The translations under genes and the position numbers were made by a program. The notes below the pieces were generated by a model. The model saw only the letters and a list, made by a program, of their open reading frames with translations, was not told the DNA's origin and did no database searches. This document shows positions 42,678 to 54,510 of a stretch of DNA of 64,000 nucleotides, piece by piece (the stretch's first letter is position 1; each line of letters opens with the position of its first letter). The stretch lies in assembly GCF_000090795.2 (NCBI RefSeq), contig NW_003546280.1:197855-261854 (forward strand), read 5' to 3'. Source of the DNA: Amphimedon queenslandica. Taxonomy: Eukaryota > Porifera > Demospongiae > Haplosclerida > Niphatidae.

Positions 42678-45448
42678 GTCACGCAGTTTAACCTTAATAT
42701 CATAATGATCACGCAGCCCATCCTCAACGTGATTAATAAACTCAAAGACGTCAATACGAGTCAGACAGGTCTCCAGGAGCGTGTACATACACTCAAATGC
42801 TGCCTTGCGAAGATCAAGACCATCATCAACAGTGTGTTTGAATGGACCCATTTCAACTTGTCTGATCAGCTCTTTCTGTGAGTGGAATAGGAGGAAGAGA
42901 GAGAGAGACAGAGGAGATAAAGTGATGGACAATTTTGAGTAGCAGCTGGCTCTTTACTTTAACTTTAGTTTCATTGTATAGGTTAGGTAGTATAGTGTCT
43001 AACAGATCAGCAATCAGCGACGGCTTATTATGAGCAGCTGAATTAAAGGCAACTAGTGACATACGTCTTACATTCTATTTAAAAAATTTTTTAATAAAAA
43101 AATTAATATTAGTAAATTTTAGCTCACCAGATCACTGTCACTGATTGATTTCATAAACTCTTCGATGCAATCTTGCAGCTGTGAGTCGATTGGGTGAGGC
43201 TGGTCAGATATCGTGTACTTGAAAGCTGTTATGACTGTGCCTCTCACATGAGCTGATTCGGAGGCTAAATTTTCCTACAAAAAATGGAGACAAGACGTAC
43301 GTACTTAAGCATCAATCAATTAAGGAAAGCTCTGACAACTTTAATAGACTGATCTATTCTTTAAAACATAATATAATGATATTGTGATCAACTTTTATAC
43401 TAATCAAGTTTTTGCTAAGCACTGCCACAAAGTTGCTGTTCTGTATTACTTTTAGTTTAGGCAGGAGAGTCTGTGGATCGACTAGTGTCAGTTTTCCGAC
43501 GCATTCGGCAACAACATTCCTAGTACCCTCCTCTGTACTTTGGAAATGATGGAACAAAACATCCCTAAAAGAGGGAGGGGGGAGAGGAGAAATGAAAAAA
43601 GAATTACAATAAAAACATTGAATATGTTAAAAGTACAATAAAAACAACATTGAAATCATAATCATACTGCTTCAACACAATTTTAAAAGTTGTTCAAAAA
43701 TCAGGTAGTCCCAGGGTGTATTTCATGAAAATTCTTCATCCTCTAATAGACTTACCATATATGTACAACATGCTGCTTAAGCTTGTCATAGACAGCATTG
43801 CTAATAATCTCTTTCAATGAATGTAACAACAAATACTGTCTCTTGGGACTCGACTGTATCTCCGTCAATATAAATGGGAGGTACTCCCCAAGATTACCGG
43901 AACTGATGCAGCCTAAAAGAGGAAGGGACCATGTGACAGGTCATGTGACTAACGACCGACCTAGCGAGTACGAGGCAGCTGATCTTAGCTCCTCGCTTGG
44001 CGAACCAAAAACATCAATGACCACAATATGAAGAGATGAAATGGAGCTGAGATCACTAGAGGAAGAAGAGAAATGTAAACTGGTGTACACATATTGATGA
44101 TGTACGAGCTACCATTGTTTCCCTATCTCCCCTATTGAAAATAAAGCTAATAATTTTGAAGGTTCGCTAGCCTCGGGAGACTAAATAGAAAATGAAAAGT
44201 AACAAGAAACTAATAATTAGCCATGAGATCAGATATAGCGTTTACTTGAACATCAGTCATGAATTTAGTGACAACGCTTTGTATGTTGTCAGGAATAGCA
44301 ACACTTATGACTGCAATGCATCTCGAGAGACTTTGATACGCCTACATGTACATGTACATAGAGTCATGTGATAGTCATGTGATGCTGTACCTGTTTGTGC
44401 AGAGTTGGAGGAGCAGTCGCTCCGGACTGGAGTCCTTGTACATGTGATACTAACATCTAAAATTGATCATAATAAAAATTAGTAATAATCATAAAAAATT
44501 CACTTCAAAAATATCTTTAAATCGGAGACCAGCGATATCAAGGAGGACAAGCTGAGAGAAGAAATTAGCGACAGTGTTCAAAGGATTACCTAAAGAGAGA
44601 GAGGAGGAAGGAATAGTATAAGTACAAGTAGAAAAGACAGTTAAACCTTGAAGCAACGAAGACAGCAGCATTGTCATGATATTAGGAAGAATTGAGACTT
44701 TTATCTAAAAAATAATAAAATCGCCAGTTGTATAACTATAATACTCACTCCATCCATGGATGAAGGGCTGATGTTCATTATTGTGCATATCAATGATATG
44801 ACGTGTTGTGCTATATGGAGATCATTATCACTAATCAATGGGGGAAGCTCCTCTAATATCTGCTTAATTAGGTCCCTTGATATAGCTATAATGAGAAAAA
44901 AGAAATATCAAAAAGGATTAGTGATTTTATGTTTGATTTTAAATATTGTCCTTTACCGTAGGAGTTCATTAATTGTGTGAGACAGGCAAGTGTTGCTAGC
45001 TTCAGATCTCTGTGATTCTTACGAAGGAAAGTTGCCAACAAAGGGACAGTATCAGCCTAGAGGAGGAGGGAAAAATAGCACCTGTACTAAAGATGCAATT
45101 ACTAACCAGAATCATGGTGATATCAAGTTTTAAAGGCGACCTAAAAACACGAGAAATTGCTTGTATCCACAAGTACTATAGATAGTCTAGCTCCTACCTT
45201 GATATTACGGTTAAAGCTCTGACAGTAGTTAATCTTGTTATTTCGTTGTTGAGTCGATTCACATAAACTGGCAGACACTGTGATAGTTTTGACTCCAAGC
45301 AGTCTCCGAGGTTAGCCAGTATCTGGCCCATGGCAGTGATGGCTCTTTCTTTGACCTCTTGGTCAATGTCTGCAGCTGAAAGCCTCTTCATTGCACACTC
45401 GTAAATATCTTCGGCAAAGGAACCGTAATTGAATGAAGAATCATCATC

Positions 45449-45505
<57 letters not shown>

Positions 45506-46045
45506 ATACATCCAATTATATATATATTATAATAGATTAACCACGCCCACTCATTAATCGACCACACCCACTCGTTTACCTAATGGACGAATGATCTTTA
45601 CAATTAGTTGCAGGACCAGTAAAGCTTCTGATGTTATCTTATAAAAGCTGTCATTAACAGCACGAATAACAGCCTATCACAATATTATTTTAAAATAATA
45701 AAATAATAAAAATTCGTAGAATAACTGATAAATAAATTAAGAGTCTTATGACTAACTGGTATAATGGTATCGATAAATTGATAAAGAGAAGATGGAGAAT
45801 GATTAGTTAGTAGCACATTAAGGAACATCAATGTATCGATCCTCATGTTTGAAGACGAGCCAGTATCACTATAGTAACCAAAAATCACATGACTATCATA
45901 TGATCAACTAACTTGAGACAGTAGACAATACCAGGGACAAGATGGCCGACTTCTTTCTCAAGTGCACCAGGAAGGACAGTAACTAGATCAGTTAGCAGAG
46001 CAAAACAACCCTGGAGGGAGGAAGGGAGGGAGGGAGGAAGGGAGG

Positions 46046-46080
<35 letters not shown>

Positions 46081-47776
46081 GAGCAATAAAAGTCCAACAA
46101 AAAGAAGTAAAATGTGGGGAAAAGGATCAATGTCAAAAGTGATCATAATTATTAGCACTAATTGATTACTTGTCTTGCTTTGATGCTTTTATCCTTCAAC
46201 TGCTTGTGAAGTGACTTAACTATCAATGGAACCTGAGTCTGTAATAACGACAGAGGGCTACAGGGAAAAGAAATGTAATATGTAAATGTAAGAGAGATAT
46301 TTAAATGTAAATGTAGACGATGTATATGTACATGTACATGTACATGTATATTAAAGAACTAACTTTGTTTCTGACGTCTCCATCACGTCACTGCTACTAA
46401 TACTACTATTATTGCTATTAATTGGTTTATTGATATTCAATAAAGCTCGATACGCTAGGAATATGTCACACCTCACATTCTCTTCACGTTCTAAAACAAA
46501 TAAATAAAAAATACACAAGAATTAAAATGTTCAGCAATACCTGAATATCAATCAATATATTCCCATGCTACAGTACATGTGTATATAAACTGACCTTTGA
46601 ACCTTCCGATAAGAGCGGGGGATATTGTGGTATAGAACTCAACGATGAGATCAGGTCTGGCCGTGTGTATGGCAGCTAGAGTCTTAGCAGAGGCCCTCCT
46701 AACCTTCCAGCTAATGTCATCATCATCGCTGTAGCTATCATCATCCCTAGTTCAATAGCAATCATAACAGCTAGCAAATATTTTTAAATATGCATGTAGA
46801 ACATTTTTATTTTTCTGTTTTCTCTCTTACTCACCAAATATAATTTATTTATTGTTATAAATAGCAGCAATTTTTCGAACGTGTACATCTATAGCATTTA
46901 AATTTTTTCTTACTCATCAAATTCATCAGTTTCCATTGCTTCTTCCTCAGTCTCGTCATCGCTCTCATAATTATAGTTTGGATCATGAGCCAACAGCTGG
47001 AGGCAAACTTTAATTACCTAAGGAAAGGGTCAATGTGTACATGTACATGTATAATATAAGCAGAGATATATGTACATGTACATGTACATGTAATAGTAAA
47101 AGTATCTTACATCATTTAAATTTGGTGAGATTTCTCTGAAACACACTAGCACTTCAAATGTCTAAAAAAAGAGATGATGTATTTATGAAAGAGAATAGAG
47201 AGAGATTTCTCCTCCACCTGTAGACAGGATTCTTTAAGTTCGTCATCTTCCGATTTCACAAAATTCATTAAAACAGGAACGATAACATCCAAATATGGTA
47301 TAACCCTCTGACCAGACTGACGACTAAAAAAATACCAATCAAGATAAGCCACACCCACAACCACACCTACCTAATGGCTCCGATACACTGAATGAAAGTT
47401 CTAGTGTTGATTAAAGAGGATCCATCAGTTTTTAGATTATTCAGTAACAGAGTCATAATTGAATCGTAGAGGTCCTGTGAACAACACGACGACAAAAAAC
47501 CTAACAAAAAATAACAAAAATAAATCAAATTTAATATTTAATAATCAAGTATCAGCGACTCAGAATACACGCCCACTTACACTAACGATACACGCCCCCA
47601 ACTCACATAATGCCATGTAGGCTCTTTTCCTAACGGAGACAGGTCTGGGGTCCATTAGGAGTGGCATCAGTGACTCCTGGAGCTGCTGGTGGTAAGAGGT
47701 GAGGAGTACACCATAGCGATGTATCAGATCACCCAAAATATCCAAACCCTCTAATAGTACATACTGATTCAATGAC

Positions 47777-47827
<51 letters not shown>

Positions 47828-48138
47828 TATAGAAGCAACAAGTTAAATTTCATAAAATTGCTTTAATGATACAATATACATGCACATGATGTTAGCAACA
47901 AGAAAAATTGATAATAAATACATATCACATGTACATGCATGCACGACAAAATAGTAAAAATTAAGACAAATTAACAAAAATTTCATGTACAGTGTACATG
48001 TACGTGTAGTACTAATGACTATTCTTACTGGTTTGTCAATGGAGTTGACTAATTTATTTGTTATATTTTTACATACAGAACTAGAGACATTAGAGGAAAC
48101 AAATGGCAACTGGGATATAACCGTCTTTAAACCTAATA

Positions 48139-48190
<52 letters not shown>

Positions 48191-49304
48191 CAGTAATACA
48201 TTATAATAATAAATAAACAATTAATAAATTAATAAATATTAATAATGATGAATAATTAATGAATGACATTAATTAATGTTTTAGGAGGTTCTTACCAACG
48301 CTAGATATGTCCCTCAGTCTCTCGTCATCGGAGAACATGTTACCACACAACTGGTTGACAATAACTTCAACTTGACCGTCCTTAATCTTACAAACTAAAG
48401 GGCCAAGACTGAGGAGGAAAAGAGAAGAGAAAGGAGAGTATGGTAAAACAAAGTAGAAGGCGGGACTTTGGCCAGATTTTTAGTAACTTTAAAAATTCAT
48501 GAAAAATCTGAACTTGATCGGAATCAGCTCAAACTTGTTACACAACATAAAAACATGTATATGCATCAGAATAAATTATAAAAATGGAAAATTCTCTCCT
48601 TGTCATTTTTGGTAAAATTTGGCCTAAGACCCTGTACTATAGTACAGGGACTTTGGCCCAATTTTCGAGTAACTTTAAAAATTCATAAAAAATCTGAACT
48701 TGATTGAAATCAGCTCAAACTTGCTACACAACATAAGAACATGTATATGCATCAGAATAAAGTATAAAAATGGAGAATTCTCTCCTAGTCATTTTTGGCA
48801 AAATTTGGCCGATGACCCTGTACTATAGTACAGGGACTTTGGCCCAATTTTTAAGTAATTTTAAAAAATTCATTAAAAATCCAAACTTGATCGGAATCAG
48901 CTCAAAATTTCCATACCTCATTATACAGAGGCTACACTGCAATGACTGCATGTACATGTACATTCAAATTCCCTTCCTCCGTTCCTTACCATCTAACGGC
49001 CAGGTTCTGTACTTCTCCATTTTTATCTTCAACAAGACGGAGTATAGCCTGCACCACCTTCCTCTCGCTGTCATCGTCAAGTTTAATGGAGTCACGCTGT
49101 AACTCGGTCATTAAATCATTCGTCGCCATGAAACGAAAGTCCTTATCAACTGAGCTCATCTGTGGGAGGAGAAAAAGGCGTGGTCAAGCATAATTATAAT
49201 TACTGTTCCAAAAATTATAATTATTATAATGCATCATTAATATTATTCTACAATAAATTTACCTTGTCCAGTAGTGAAGAGATGTGATATGGTGATGTTG
49301 CCAT
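42121..49304 (-). CDS. CAND1: cullin-associated NEDD8-dissociated protein 1
   Basis: A HEAT-repeat protein split into more than 20 exons, from 49304-49263 ([14 protein letters not shown]) to the last exon ending at TAA 42123-42121. Exon 2, about 49160-48989, reads [31 protein letters not shown] and [13 protein letters not shown]. Later exons read [16 protein letters not shown] (about 47600), [15 protein letters not shown] (about 46960), [16 protein letters not shown] (about 46700) and [17 protein letters not shown] (about 45950). Others are [20 protein letters not shown] (about 45350), [20 protein letters not shown] (about 43500), [20 protein letters not shown] (about 43000) and [20 protein letters not shown] (about 42800). 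All match animal CAND1 nearly word for word. CAND1 exchanges substrate receptors on cullin-RING ligases. Boundaries of middle exons are approximate. Confidence 0.96.
45450..45505. repeat. (TAA)n microsatellite in a CAND1 intron
   Basis: About 55 bp of pure ATA trinucleotide directly adjoining the exon that encodes [18 protein letters not shown]. Confidence 0.9.
46016..46078. repeat. (GGGA)n/(GA)n tract in a CAND1 intron
   Basis: A purine run of about 60 bp beginning right at the acceptor side of the exon encoding [10 protein letters not shown]. On the minus strand it forms the polypyrimidine tract of that intron. A similar (GA)n tract at 47778-47823 does the same for the exon starting [10 protein letters not shown]. 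Confidence 0.85.
48465..48915 (+). repeat. tandem copies of the 186-bp palindrome repeat in CAND1 intron 2
   Basis: Two full units plus a truncated third. CATAA landmarks at 48546 and 48732 are 186 bp apart, and CCCTGTACTATAGTACAGGG occurs twice. It is on the plus strand, so this is the one array in the window that is antisense to its host gene. Confidence 0.94.
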
Positions 49305-49424
49305 AATGGAAAGAGACCTTCTGAGCAAAGGAACGAGAATTGAGGAATTCAAGCACAAGTGTGCAGAAGGATCACGTGATGCACTTGACCACGCCTACCA
49401 ACCAATAATCCCCGCCCCTTCACA
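49305..49424. promoter_or_regulatory. bidirectional promoter of CAND1 and FEM1
   Basis: 120 bp separate the two divergent ATGs. It includes TCACGTGATGC and CCCCGCCCC (GC-box-like) motifs. The two products act in the same cullin-RING ligase system. Confidence 0.6.
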
Positions 49425-51470
49425 ATGGCGTCCTTGTTAGAAGGCGTGAAGAGAAAGAAGTCTCTTTCCTTCCAGTTTTCAAAAGAAAACTATGAATCTT
49501 TGTGTACTCATGCCCAAGATGGGGATATGTCTAAACTTGTCTCCCTCATATCTCTTTACGACTCCACTTCCTTCGGTTCTGCTACCTTCTGCCCTGATCC
49601 AAAGCAACACAAACCCTCCCCTTTCGTCCTAGCAGCACAATACGGGAGACTAGAGACCGTCTCTTACTTTCTAGACTCCTTTGGGCACATAATAGACATA
49701 GATCACGGGGCCACTATAATCTCCCGTACAACAAGGAAACAGGTACATCACGCCACGGCCCTGTGGGCCGCCTGTACAGGAGGACACATTGATATCGTCA
49801 GGCTGTTAGTTAGCAAAGGTGCCAATGTCAATAAAACGACTCTTACGCGGTCGACGCCACTCCGTGGTGCCTCGTTCCACGGTTTCATTGACGTTATGAG
49901 GTACCTCATTAAAGTCGGTGCCGATATTAATACACCTAACTGTATCGGACAGAGCCCACTCTGTATTGCCGCCATGAGAGGAGAAGTAGAGGCTGTTAGG
50001 TTTCTTGTTCAAAATGGAGCCGATACCTCCCAGCATACTATTAACGGCTACTCCGTAATGCACCTAGCAGCTGCTAAGGGTAAGGATGAAGTCATCTCTT
50101 ATTTACTAGAGGTGGGAGTGTCACCAGGATTCCATGAAGCCAAGCCATTAGAGAAAGGTTATGTACCTTGTCCTCTCTTCCTGGCTGCATCAACTGGACA
50201 GACTAAAGCTGTGATGGTCCTCATGAAGCACAAGGACTGTCCTCTTTCTTGTCAATCTGATGCCAACTTGCTCCTGGCCTCAATGCAATGTGAATTAAGA
50301 AAAAGGCTGAGATTTACCGAACCGAAAATACAAATGTACTGGGAAGAAGGATTACGTCTAAGAGAAGACTATTCCCTCTCTCCCTCGTACCTCCCTCCTC
50401 TGCCAGAGTATAACAATCGGGTTGAGATACAGACTCTCGAAGAGTTGCAGTCAAACTGGTTCAATCCCGATTTCTGTCGTCTTGACGTGTTTTATCAAAG
50501 CCTCATGATTCGCGAGAGGTGCATGGGGCGTCTTGACCAGGGACTCATTTACTTCCTTATACGGCGTGGCTCGTATTTCTGTCACGACAGGCGCTACATT
50601 GAAGCGGAGCAGCTGTGGGAGAGGGCAATGAGTATGGAGATCGAGGTCTGTAACTACGAGATATCCCACGGCGAGTATGGACACTGTGAAGGTATCATGA
50701 GAGACCTCGAGAAAGACCTTACGGTCTACTCTGAAGGTATTTGCACCATGCTACAGGCCGGATATGAGCCAAACTTCACTCAATACATTAACTACGGACT
50801 GAAAGAGCTTGAGATACTACAACAGCTGGGAGAGAAGGCCGACTGTGAGGTTATAGACTGCACGACACTCCTCGGACTCATAATGGAGATATTCCTCTCT
50901 TGGATAACTCTCTCGTCTTACGAGAATGACAAAGGAGCCTACTCCTGGCCAAAAGAATGCGATGCTTTAGGTCGGGGCTTTGTCTCGAAATATCTTCACT
51001 ATGCACCTGGAACGACTCTCCTTCACCTTTCACTCACAAACTTTAACATATCGGACCAGGAAAATAGGAAGATACTAGATCGATACGTTGATCTACGTGG
51101 ACTCATTCTAGCACTACTAGCCTGGGGGGCAGATGATGTCCTCGATATGCCCAACAGCGAAGGAAAGCGCCCGCTACACGTTGCACTCGATTTATCAGTA
51201 GAATCGGGCGATATTGAAGTACTCTCTCCTCTCATTGATTCAGGTCCTCATCTTGATGCTGTTGACTCAAATGGAGTCACAGTCTATGAAGCTGCCACCA
51301 TGGACATTCATAAAGTCCTTCTCTATTCTCACGGGCCTTCTCCTCTAACTTGCTGTGCCGCTAGAGTCATCGTTAAAACTGGTATCGATTATTCGGGGCT
51401 CCCGTCTCATATTAGGAAGTTTATACGGATACATGATAAGGAGTTTGTTATGGAGAGTTTTGCCCACTAA
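49425..51470 (+). CDS. FEM1-type ankyrin substrate receptor, single exon
   Basis: An intronless frame of 681 residues. At least five ankyrin repeats run from about residue 62 to 235: SPFVLAAQYGRLETVSYFL, TALWAACTGGHIDIVRLLV, TPLRGASFHGFIDVMRYLI, SPLCIAAMRGEVEAVRFLV and VMHLAAAKGKDEVISYLL. The middle has the FEM1 TPR-like region: SLMIRERCMGRLDQGLIYFL, then SYFCHDRRYIEAEQLWERAM. Two more ankyrin-like repeats (RPLHVALDLS and GVTVYEAA) close the protein. FEM1 proteins are CUL2 receptors that read C-terminal degrons, mainly Arg at or near the end. The architecture fits FEM1A/B/C without letting me choose. It is head to head with CAND1. Confidence 0.9.
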   Translation: MASLLEGVKRKKSLSFQFSKENYESLCTHAQDGDMSKLVSLISLYDSTSFGSATFCPDPKQHKPSPFVLAAQYGRLETVSYFLDSFGHIIDIDHGATIISRTTRKQVHHATALWAACTGGHIDIVRLLVSKGANVNKTTLTRSTPLRGASFHGFIDVMRYLIKVGADINTPNCIGQSPLCIAAMRGEVEAVRFLVQNGADTSQHTINGYSVMHLAAAKGKDEVISYLLEVGVSPGFHEAKPLEKGYVPCPLFLAASTGQTKAVMVLMKHKDCPLSCQSDANLLLASMQCELRKRLRFTEPKIQMYWEEGLRLREDYSLSPSYLPPLPEYNNRVEIQTLEELQSNWFNPDFCRLDVFYQSLMIRERCMGRLDQGLIYFLIRRGSYFCHDRRYIEAEQLWERAMSMEIEVCNYEISHGEYGHCEGIMRDLEKDLTVYSEGICTMLQAGYEPNFTQYINYGLKELEILQQLGEKADCEVIDCTTLLGLIMEIFLSWITLSSYENDKGAYSWPKECDALGRGFVSKYLHYAPGTTLLHLSLTNFNISDQENRKILDRYVDLRGLILALLAWGADDVLDMPNSEGKRPLHVALDLSVESGDIEVLSPLIDSGPHLDAVDSNGVTVYEAATMDIHKVLLYSHGPSPLTCCAARVIVKTGIDYSGLPSHIRKFIRIHDKEFVMESFAH

Positions 51471-51720
51471 GTTTGTTGTTATTATCATTATTATTATTAT
51501 TTAATTATTATTAGTTGTATAATAGTAATTAAAATACAGTGTTATGTTTAATATAATGTATACTATCAATCATTCAAACAATTATAATTATTTTATCATT
51601 ATTATTAACCATCTTTATTATTTTTTGTTTTAAAAATTAATAATAAAAATTTGAAAGGCTTATCAGTCTAAATTTCGCAACCAATATCTTACTCTATCTA
51701 CTATCTAGGTGAAAATTAAT
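51471..51720. other. AT-rich intergenic region between FEM1 and ANAPC10
   Basis: 250 bp, mostly ATT/TTA repeats; likely FEM1 3' UTR and the ANAPC10 5' flank. A possible acceptor (tatctag) at 51701-51708 suggests a 5' UTR intron for ANAPC10. Confidence 0.5.
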
Positions 51721-52932
51721 ATGATGGAGGAAAAGGCTCGTGAGAAAGGATTGCTTGAAGTTGGTGGTAATTGTGTATGGTCCATATCAACATGTAAGCC
51801 AGGCTATGGAGTAGCTAATCTCAGAGACAGATCAATCGAGACTTACTGGCAGTGAGTTAATGAAGCAAGATCAGATTAAAATTGCAAGCATGCTTTATTA
51901 AAATTATTATGGTATATAATGGGTGGAGCTCCTATAGTATCTTATGTTGTAAGCACTATTTATGCATTTACGTTTGCTGCAGGAAACTCCGCCCATTGTC
52001 ATCGCAATATTAATATGTTGAAAAGCCATTTTGTGTCAACACCAATGACATTTAAAATAAGATGTTAGATAATGCCAGATTCAACATAATTTACCCCATC
52101 ACTTTTGTAACTTTAAAAGAGCTTGCTACAGTACCAAACCCTTTACATCATTACACCTACTTTTCTATGTCTTTGTAGATCAGACGGTCCACAACCACAT
52201 TACATTAACATGGAGTTTCTTCACAACACCTCACTAGAAGTGAGTTCATTCATTCATTGACTTTATTGTGTTGATCTCCCTCAAGTCAATATGTATATAT
52301 ACTGATTATTCTCAAGATGAGAGCTATACTCCTAGCAACATTGTCATCAAAGTTGGCAATCACTTCCATGATCTCACGGTTAGAGCTACTTACATGTACA
52401 ATCTATCGATTTTTTTGCTGAAGTTAAAACTGAAAATTGATCAGAATAACCACTATACTACTATCAAACATATTCAACTAAGAGTATTTAATATTTTTGC
52501 TTATACTGCAGACAGTAACTAGCCTAGAGCTTGAAGAGCCCATGGGTTGGGTAACAATAAAACTAAAAGATTCAAAAGACAGGCAAGTCGAATGTCATCA
52601 TACAAACTATATATTACCCAAATGTTAAATGCAGCTCAATTACTGTTTTGCTATTATGTTCTTTCCCTTTTATCTTACACTATGAAGGCCAGTAAAAGGA
52701 TTTGTGTATCAAGTATCAATACTGGCCAATCACCTCAATGGAAGAGATACACACATACGTCAGATCAAAGTGTATGAAACAAAGTAGGACTCTAAACATA
52801 CATAGGCTGTAATGCTGTATTTTGATGTATAATTATACTCATTGCAGGACACCAGCCAGTGATGACAGCATTACAGGATCACAGAGCATGTTCACCGATA
52901 GACTAACACCATTTTATACTCTAAGACAATAA
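51721..52932 (+). CDS. ANAPC10: anaphase-promoting complex subunit 10 (DOC domain)
   Basis: Six exons give 178 residues (human 185): 51721-51851, 52179-52239, 52286-52378, 52512-52582, 52688-52783 and 52848-52932 (TAA). The DOC-domain landmarks are [71 protein letters not shown] and [22 protein letters not shown]10 recruits D-box substrates together with CDC20/CDH1. Two oddities: intron 4 has a GC donor (AG|GCAAGT at 52583), and the C-terminus ends TLRQ rather than the Ile-Arg tail that docks on CDC27 in other species. The ATG at 51724 is an equally possible start. Confidence 0.94.
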
Positions 52933-53764
52933 TACATGTACATACACTGTATGTAATGCATTCATTTATTCAAACACTCTTGTCTCAATCTCTCAATTTT
53001 GATGTATAAATGTACTTATAGAGTTTATTAAGGATTGCTATGTGTAGATGGAAACATAGCATTCATCATCTTTTAAACCAGTAACTTTTACTGTTCAACA
53101 GTAGTCACTATTATCTCAAACACTGGTACTAAATACTGCAGGGGCTTCTGCTGGTACTAAAAACTGCATGGAAACAACAACAGCTTCTGCTGGTTCCCAA
53201 GTACAGTAACACTGCTGCTAAAAACTAAAACAGCAAGGGAAAACACCTCCTTAGAGCAGCGGGTTACGAAACAACAACAGCTTCTGCTGGTTCCCAGGTA
53301 TAGGTAATACTGCTGCTAAAAACTAAACACTGCAAAGGGAAACACCTCCTTAGGGCAACAGGTTACAGGCTAACAGCCACACACTGATATACTGGCATCA
53401 TCTGGTATATCACACATGTACAACTGCACTGCTATGGCACAAAAGATCTGTAGCCACACCCACTGCACTGCTAGATCAGCAGCCACACCTACTATCATGC
53501 AGCGACATCTACTATAATAATAAATACAAAAACAAGAGAACGTGTAATTAATATTATAAAATTGTTAAATGAATCTTATTGAAAAGTAAAATAATGTTGC
53601 TGTATGCATGCATGCATGAGCAAATACTTAAGGAAATTAATTGTGTTGTTATTAGTGTGTGTGTTTTAAATGTTTATTGTCAAGCACAATAACTTACTTA
53701 CTCAAAGAATTAAGTAGTAAAGGAAGAGAGTAAAGAGACTCCATTTCTCCTTTCTTTAATGTCG
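52933..53764. other. region between ANAPC10 and the SR-protein gene, holding a 97-bp tandem duplication
   Basis: Two copies of a 97-bp unit begin GAAACAACAACAGCTTCTGC at 53171 and 53268, with a partial third copy just upstream (53138-53170). The unit includes CTGCTGGTTCCCA, ACTGCTGCTAAAAACTAAA and CACCTCCTTAG. No open frame spans it. The remainder is AT-rich UTR-like sequence. Confidence 0.75.
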
Positions 53765-54510
53765 TCAGGACTGCTCCCCTTCGTAATCTCTTTGAGGACT
53801 TGCAGAACGCTGACGTGGCGACTTTGAGTACTCTCTCGGGGGAGTACGAGAACCGGAACGAGATCGGTCGTGCTTGGGAGAACGGGAACGAGACCGTGAG
53901 CGAGAGGGTGTCCTCCTACGCCTCCGAGGAGAAGGACTACGGCTACGAGAGTAACTTCTAGAACGACTGCGATACCTAAGGAATGAGAATTAAATAAAAA
54001 CTGCACAATGGGTTATTTCATTAAAAAAAACTTTCAGTGAATAGCTTGAAAAAAACATGACAATGAAAATGCAGAATTTTGGGACTAAGCAAAAAATTGT
54101 AAAACAACATATACATGTACATATACATGTATATGGTATTCAAATATGTTATGTTTAATAATAATACCAAGTTGCAAATTACTATCAACCATAATACTAA
54201 TATCACATACCTGTTCTTTCTCCCTCCTCCTCCTCCATAGTGGCGTCCCTTGTTTTCATTTGGTCGTCCATAGCGTGCCAACTGCACTCTCATTTCCCGT
54301 CCATCAATGACGTACCCGTCCAGTCTCTCCATAGCGTCCTCTGCGTCTCGTTTCTCGTAAAACCTCACGAAAGCAAAACCCCTCGATTCCTTAGTGTACG
54401 GGTCCCTTGGTATGTAAATGTCCCCAACTTCTCCGTACTTCTCAAATATTGGTTTTATCTCGTCGGGGGTCATCCTAAAGGAGAGGTTGTCCACTTTAAG
54501 GCTGACCATA
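53765..54510 (-). CDS. SRSF2: SR splicing factor SRSF2-like, 5' end in assembly gap
   Basis: Two visible exons, 54510-54211 and 53975-53765 (TGA). The RRM reads [57 protein letters not shown] and [15 protein letters not shown], very close to SRSF2 (SC35). A short Gly run and an RS domain ([20 protein letters not shown]) ending QRDYEGEQS follow. SRSF2 binds exonic enhancers and promotes spliceosome assembly. The Met at the gap edge corresponds to an internal residue of vertebrate SRSF2, so a few N-terminal residues are probably lost in the gap. The RS domain, about 55 residues, is shorter than in vertebrates. Confidence 0.93.

Noticed and set aside
48770-49102. Plus-strand frame of 110 codons in CAND1
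   Set aside because: It covers a repeat copy and is antisense to CAND1 exon 2, which matches the family closely on the minus strand.
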